Assembly: GCA_021780015.1 (NCBI GenBank)
Contig: JAJXZN010000099.1
Location: 1 to 9,414 of the forward strand
DNA from: Pseudomonadota bacterium
GTDB lineage: Bacteria > Pseudomonadota > Alphaproteobacteria > Rhizobiales > Beijerinckiaceae
Length of the DNA stretch: 9,414 nucleotides
Direction: 5' to 3'
The position numbers were made by a program, and so were the translations under genes. The stretch's first letter is position 1. Each line of letters starts with the position of its first letter. Below the pieces are notes generated by a model that was given only the letters and a program-made list of their open reading frames with translations, was not told the DNA's origin and searched no databases. This document shows, one piece after another, positions 6,557 through 9,414 of this stretch.

Positions 6557-7606
6557 TCAAGCAACCGTCAGGCCGGAAAAGCTGGCGACCAGGAGCAAAG
6601 TGCCGAAGACGAGTACACAGAGCGCCGCGCCGACCTCGATCAGCCGGCCGATGATCTCGGCGCGGGGGGAGCCGCGGCCGGAAAAGCGCACGGCGATTTT
6701 CTTGGCGAAGACCGCGAAACTGGCGAGCGCGGCGGTGGTGATGGCGGTGCCGAGCGCCATCGCGAAGACCGAGAAGACCCCGGCCATGAACAGGCCCTGC
6801 GCAATCGAAAAAACAAGGATCAAGATAGCGCCGGAGCAGGGCCGGGCGCCGGCGGTGGCGATCGTGACGGCCGCGGATTTCCAAGAAAAGCCGGCGCCAA
6901 GCTGGCGCGGGTCGGGGGCGTGGAAATGGCCGCAATCCGGGCCGTGGATATGATCCGTCCCGTCGTCGGCGAGGAAAGTGGCGTTGCCGCCTGACGCGAA
7001 GGCGAGCGTGGGCGCGGCCGTAAAGGCCGGCAGCGCCCGCGCGGCCCAGGCATGCCGGATGCTTTGCACGAGCGCCGCCGTCTTCGTGATCAGCAACGTC
7101 ACGCCGAGGACGATGATGCCGGCATAGGCCGCGTATTCGAGATAGCGCGCCGCGGCATTCATCCGCGCTGCGGTGGCGTTGAAGACAAGCGCCGCACAGC
7201 CGACCAAAGCCACGGCCACCACGCCTTGTAGAAAGGCGGCCAGGAACGCGATCACGATGCCGCGCTTCAGCGCGCGTTCGTTGGAGATCATATAGGAGGT
7301 GATCACCGCCTTGCCGTGGCCGGGCCCGGCGGCATGAAACACGCCATAAAAAAAGCTCAGCGTGGCGAGGCCGAGAAAAGCATAACGGCTGTCGCGAACG
7401 GCGCGCATGGCGCCAACGAGCGCCAGCGAGAAGTGGCTTTCCTGAGCAATGATCCAGGCGGTGAGGCCCGAGGCATTGCCAACCGCGCCTTCATCGGCAC
7501 CGACCGCAAACGGATGGTGGAATCCTTGCGCGAGCGCAGCCCCCGCCGTGGCGAACAAAATCAGCGACGCGAGCGCGGCAGCTCCAAGCTTCACAGGTCG
7601 AACCAT
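6557..7606 (-). CDS. NicO-family nickel/cobalt permease
   Basis: A 349-residue inner-membrane protein with about six to seven membrane segments, of the NicO (RcnA-like) group of Ni/Co transporters. Diagnostic stretches are HAAGPGHGKAV at 91-101, in a helix thought to bind metal, and TAGARPCSGAILIL at 251-264. Between them a periplasmic or cytoplasmic loop has a metal-binding run, DHIHGPDCGHFH at 218-229, with four His and one Cys. The N-terminus looks like a cleavable signal ending ALAQ, followed by GFHHPF. I chose the ATG at 7606 rather than the in-frame ATG at 7642: it has GAGGAAGG six bases upstream, and the longer form would overlap the DUF1007 stop and put a charged stretch before the signal. 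It is 22 bp after DUF1007, the usual partner of such permeases. Import or export cannot be told from sequence. Confidence 0.92.
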   Translation of the reverse strand: MVRPVKLGAAALASLILFATAGAALAQGFHHPFAVGADEGAVGNASGLTAWIIAQESHFSLALVGAMRAVRDSRYAFLGLATLSFFYGVFHAAGPGHGKAVITSYMISNERALKRGIVIAFLAAFLQGVVAVALVGCAALVFNATAARMNAAARYLEYAAYAGIIVLGVTLLITKTAALVQSIRHAWAARALPAFTAAPTLAFASGGNATFLADDGTDHIHGPDCGHFHAPDPRQLGAGFSWKSAAVTIATAGARPCSGAILILVFSIAQGLFMAGVFSVFAMALGTAITTAALASFAVFAKKIAVRFSGRGSPRAEIIGRLIEVGAALCVLVFGTLLLVASFSGLTVA

Positions 7607-7628
7607 CCGCCTTCCTCGAGCATCCTGT

Positions 7629-8273
7629 TTAGGGGCAAGCAACGATCACCCGGTCGGCGAGCTTCATGCCGAAGTTCGCGCCGGGAGACAGATTTTGATA
7701 GAAAGCTTCGGACAATTGTTTGGCGTCTTGCACGTCGAGCGGATTGGCGCCGAGGACGCTGATCGAACAGCCTTTCGGCGCGCCGGCAAGGCTGACTGGA
7801 GCGGTCTTGGCCAGGCTGAAATCGACGAAGAACGTTGGATCGTAGACCGAAAAGGTGAAGGCCTTGCCCGGAACGAGCGGGTCTTTCAGCGGCACGGTGA
7901 AGGTCAGCACCACGAGCTTGTCCGGCCGCTCTTCGAGCGAATAATCCTTCGGCGGCCCGAAATCGACTTTGGCGCCGTCGTTTTTGGCGAAGGTGAAATA
8001 GCCGAACTCCGCCAGCGAATCGACATTGGTCTTGGCAAGCGGCGCCAGCTGTTCCTTGGTGGCGAGCTGGCCATCCTTAGCGAGGCCCTGTACCGCAAAG
8101 GCCGAATACATATCGTCGAAGATCCAGGAATTGCGGATCGCGGCGATTTTACCGTCCGGCTGGAAGATCACGTCTTCGTGGGCCGTCACCCAAACGTGTG
8201 GATGGGCGGCGGCAGGGCCCGCACCCAGGAGAAGGGCCAGAAGGCTCAATGTCAGCCTTTGGGGGGTGCGCAT
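7629..8273 (-). CDS. DUF1007-family periplasmic protein, partner of the NicO permease
   Basis: A 214-residue exported protein. The signal peptide ends PAAA and predicted cleavage leaves His24 as the first residue of the mature chain, HPHVWVTAHEDV. The HPHVW opening is the hallmark of DUF1007 (COG3683), proteins often found beside NicO nickel/cobalt permeases and sometimes annotated as a periplasmic component of a transport system. Further conserved features are NSWIFDDMYS at 48-57, with paired Asp, and VYDPTFFVDF at 143-152. Two cysteines, Cys169 and Cys213, could form a disulfide. It probably binds metal or helps the permease in the periplasm, but no biochemical role is established for the family. 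GAGA lies close upstream of the ATG. It is the first gene of the - strand block, facing a 259-bp divergent intergenic region. Confidence 0.9.
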   Translation of the reverse strand: MRTPQRLTLSLLALLLGAGPAAAHPHVWVTAHEDVIFQPDGKIAAIRNSWIFDDMYSAFAVQGLAKDGQLATKEQLAPLAKTNVDSLAEFGYFTFAKNDGAKVDFGPPKDYSLEERPDKLVVLTFTVPLKDPLVPGKAFTFSVYDPTFFVDFSLAKTAPVSLAGAPKGCSISVLGANPLDVQDAKQLSEAFYQNLSPGANFGMKLADRVIVACP

Positions 8274-8532
8274 CGTTCTCGATCAGGGGCTTAGGCAGAA
8301 TCGTTTCGGCCACTAGCCAGGCAAACTCTGGCCAAAGCGAGGCGAAATCTGTCAATTCGGCGCCGGAGCCGATCGCGCCGGCTTCGCAAAACGCGGTTAC
8401 AATCATTTACTTAGATAAAGTGGACGGGGAGCCGCGGCGGCGGTTGCGAGGGTTGGACGATCCGCACGCCTGCTTTATACCCATTATTCCCGTTGGGGGC
8501 GGCCGGGCTACTCGGCCTTGGGCAGGGTATCT
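8274..8532. promoter_or_regulatory. Divergent intergenic region between DUF1007-nicO (-) and the oxidoreductase gene (+)
   Basis: No convincing gene lies here. On the - strand there is a perfect TTGACA (complement of 8350-8355), but the bases 17 further on, GCCAGA, make a poor -10. The same region holds two short stems: GCCAG/CTGGC (8316-8320 and 8328-8332) and CGGCGC/GCGCCG (8358-8363 and 8375-8380). The central part, around 8385-8425, is less GC-rich than its flanks (GGTTACAATCATTTACTTAG). I looked for a cobalamin-type or other metal riboswitch ahead of DUF1007 and recognised no conserved core. Both flanking genes must start from here, so it should hold two promoters. Confidence 0.4.
8453..8481 (+). 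promoter_or_regulatory. Possible sigma-70-type promoter for the indolepyruvate oxidoreductase gene
   Basis: TTGGAC at 8453-8458 and TATACC at 8476-8481 are separated by exactly 17 bases and lie 51 bases before the ATG at 8533. The match is partial (TTG of the -35 element and four of six bases of the -10), and GC-rich alphaproteobacterial promoters are poorly predicted by eye, so this is a candidate only. Confidence 0.25.
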
Positions 8533-9414
8533 ATGGCGGACGCCGACAAAACACAGCGCACGACCCCGCCGCTCTTGCTTGCGGACAAGTACGATCTCGG
8601 CCAAAGCCGCATTTTCGTTTCCGGACCGCAGGCGATCGTCCGCCTGCTGGTGATGCAATCGGAGCTTGACCGGCGCGCCGGGCTGAAGACGGCGGGCTTC
8701 ATTTCTGGCTACCGCGGTTCGCCGCTCGGCGGCCTCGATCTCAATTTTCTGCGTGCCGAGAAGGTGCTGACCGGGCGCGACATCCTCTTCGAGCCGGGTC
8801 TTAACGAAGACCTTGCCGCCACCGCGCTCTGGGGGGCGCAGCAGGCGGAGATGCGCGGCGAGGGCCGGTTCGACGGCGTCTTCGGTCTTTGGTACGGCAA
8901 AGGGCCGGGCGTCGATCGGTCGGGCGATGTCTTCCGCCATGTCAATCTCGCCGGCACGTCGCGCTTCGGCGGCGTGCTGGCCCTGATGGGCGACGACCAT
9001 ACCGCCGAGTCCTCGAGCACCGCGCATCAGTCCGAATTCACCTTTGTCGCGATGATGATGCCGATCCTGGCGCCGGCCGGCGTGCAGGAGCTGATCGACT
9101 ACGGTCTCTACGGCTATGCGCTGAGCCGCTATTCCGGCTGCTGGGTCGGTCTCAAATGTTTGAAGGACACGGTCGAATCGACCGCCTCGGTCGAGGCTTC
9201 GCTTGATCGCGTGCGGCCGGTCATCCCCGCCGATTTCATCTTGCCGGCGACGGGCCTCAACATCCGCCCGCATGATTCCGTGCTCGAACAGGAAAGGCGC
9301 CTGCAGAACGAGAAGTTCCCGGCGGTGCTCGCCTGGCTGCGCGCCAACAGGTTGAACCAGATCGTCACCTCCGGCGGGCCGAACGCCAAGCTCGGCATCG
9401 TCGCGGCGGGCAAA
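8533..9414 (+). CDS. Indolepyruvate ferredoxin oxidoreductase, fused long form (3' truncated by the window)
   Basis: The first 294 codons are present and the frame is open at the right edge. The family oxidatively decarboxylates indolepyruvate and other aryl-pyruvates to acyl-CoA, passing electrons to ferredoxin; it needs thiamine diphosphate, and in proteobacteria the alpha and beta parts are usually one chain of well over 1100 residues. Recognisable N-terminal motifs are GYRGSPLGGLD at 59-69, FEPGLNEDLAATALWG at 86-101, GLWYGKGPGVDRSGD at 118-132 and GDDHTAESSSTAHQSE at 153-168, all in the pyrimidine-binding part of the 2-oxoacid oxidoreductase fold. The iron-sulfur and CoA-binding parts would lie outside the window. 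The ATG at 8533 has GGCAGGG upstream; an in-frame TTG at 8518 is less likely. It likely serves aromatic amino acid or phenylacetate-type catabolism. Confidence 0.92.
   Translation, partial: MADADKTQRTTPPLLLADKYDLGQSRIFVSGPQAIVRLLVMQSELDRRAGLKTAGFISGYRGSPLGGLDLNFLRAEKVLTGRDILFEPGLNEDLAATALWGAQQAEMRGEGRFDGVFGLWYGKGPGVDRSGDVFRHVNLAGTSRFGGVLALMGDDHTAESSSTAHQSEFTFVAMMMPILAPAGVQELIDYGLYGYALSRYSGCWVGLKCLKDTVESTASVEASLDRVRPVIPADFILPATGLNIRPHDSVLEQERRLQNEKFPAVLAWLRANRLNQIVTSGGPNAKLGIVAAGK

Noticed and set aside
8319..8334. A sigma-54-like -24/-12 element on the - strand (TGGCCAGAGTTTGC)
   Set aside because: The spacing between the GG and GC pairs is nine bases rather than the required ten, so it should not be recognised.
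8149..8406. An 85-codon - strand frame starting in the divergent intergenic region and overlapping the DUF1007 start
   Set aside because: Its second half is in the wrong frame over the DUF1007 signal peptide, it has no domain, and I see no ribosome-binding site of note.
8407..9273. A 288-codon open frame on the - strand opposite the indolepyruvate oxidoreductase
   Set aside because: The + strand carries unmistakable family motifs over the same bases; the antisense product is a low-complexity shadow.

Overview
The window is GC-rich, tightly packed bacterial chromosome. The mix of genes suggests an alphaproteobacterium, probably of the Hyphomicrobiales: a DUF465/YdcH small protein, a DUF459 SGNH hydrolase next to an ErfK-type L,D-transpeptidase, a DUF1007 + NicO metal-transport pair, and a long fused indolepyruvate oxidoreductase. 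That assignment is inference from gene content; there is no rRNA or other taxonomic marker here.

Layout. At the left edge is the tail of a membrane protein (possibly a CPBP-type intramembrane protease), followed at once by thyA on the + strand. thyA converges on a six-gene block that reads on the - strand from about 8273 down to 997. In transcription order the block holds a DUF1007 periplasmic protein, a NicO nickel/cobalt permease, a secreted SGNH/DUF459 hydrolase, a secreted L,D-transpeptidase, a 72-residue DUF465 protein, and a 1008-residue protein that joins TPR repeats, a GT41 (O-GlcNAc-transferase-like) glycosyltransferase, a zinc-ribbon-like segment and a SAM methyltransferase. A 259-bp intergenic region then separates this block from a divergent + strand gene, the N-terminal part of an indolepyruvate ferredoxin oxidoreductase that runs off the right edge.

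How the genes may work together. DUF1007 and NicO are 22 bp apart and form a credible two-gene operon for moving nickel or cobalt. The SGNH hydrolase and the L,D-transpeptidase are both exported and adjacent, which fits work on peptidoglycan or another envelope polymer. The glycosyltransferase-methyltransferase protein has no signal peptide, so it should modify cytoplasmic acceptors; it is the most unusual protein here. The gaps of 69 to 113 bp between the later - strand genes leave it open whether they share a transcript.

I saw no CRISPR array, tRNA, rRNA, insertion sequence, phage gene or attachment site. I do not see convincing evidence of a wholly undescribed system. The best candidates for follow-up are the TPR-GT41-methyltransferase fusion and the DUF1007 protein, whose predicted mature form begins with histidine.
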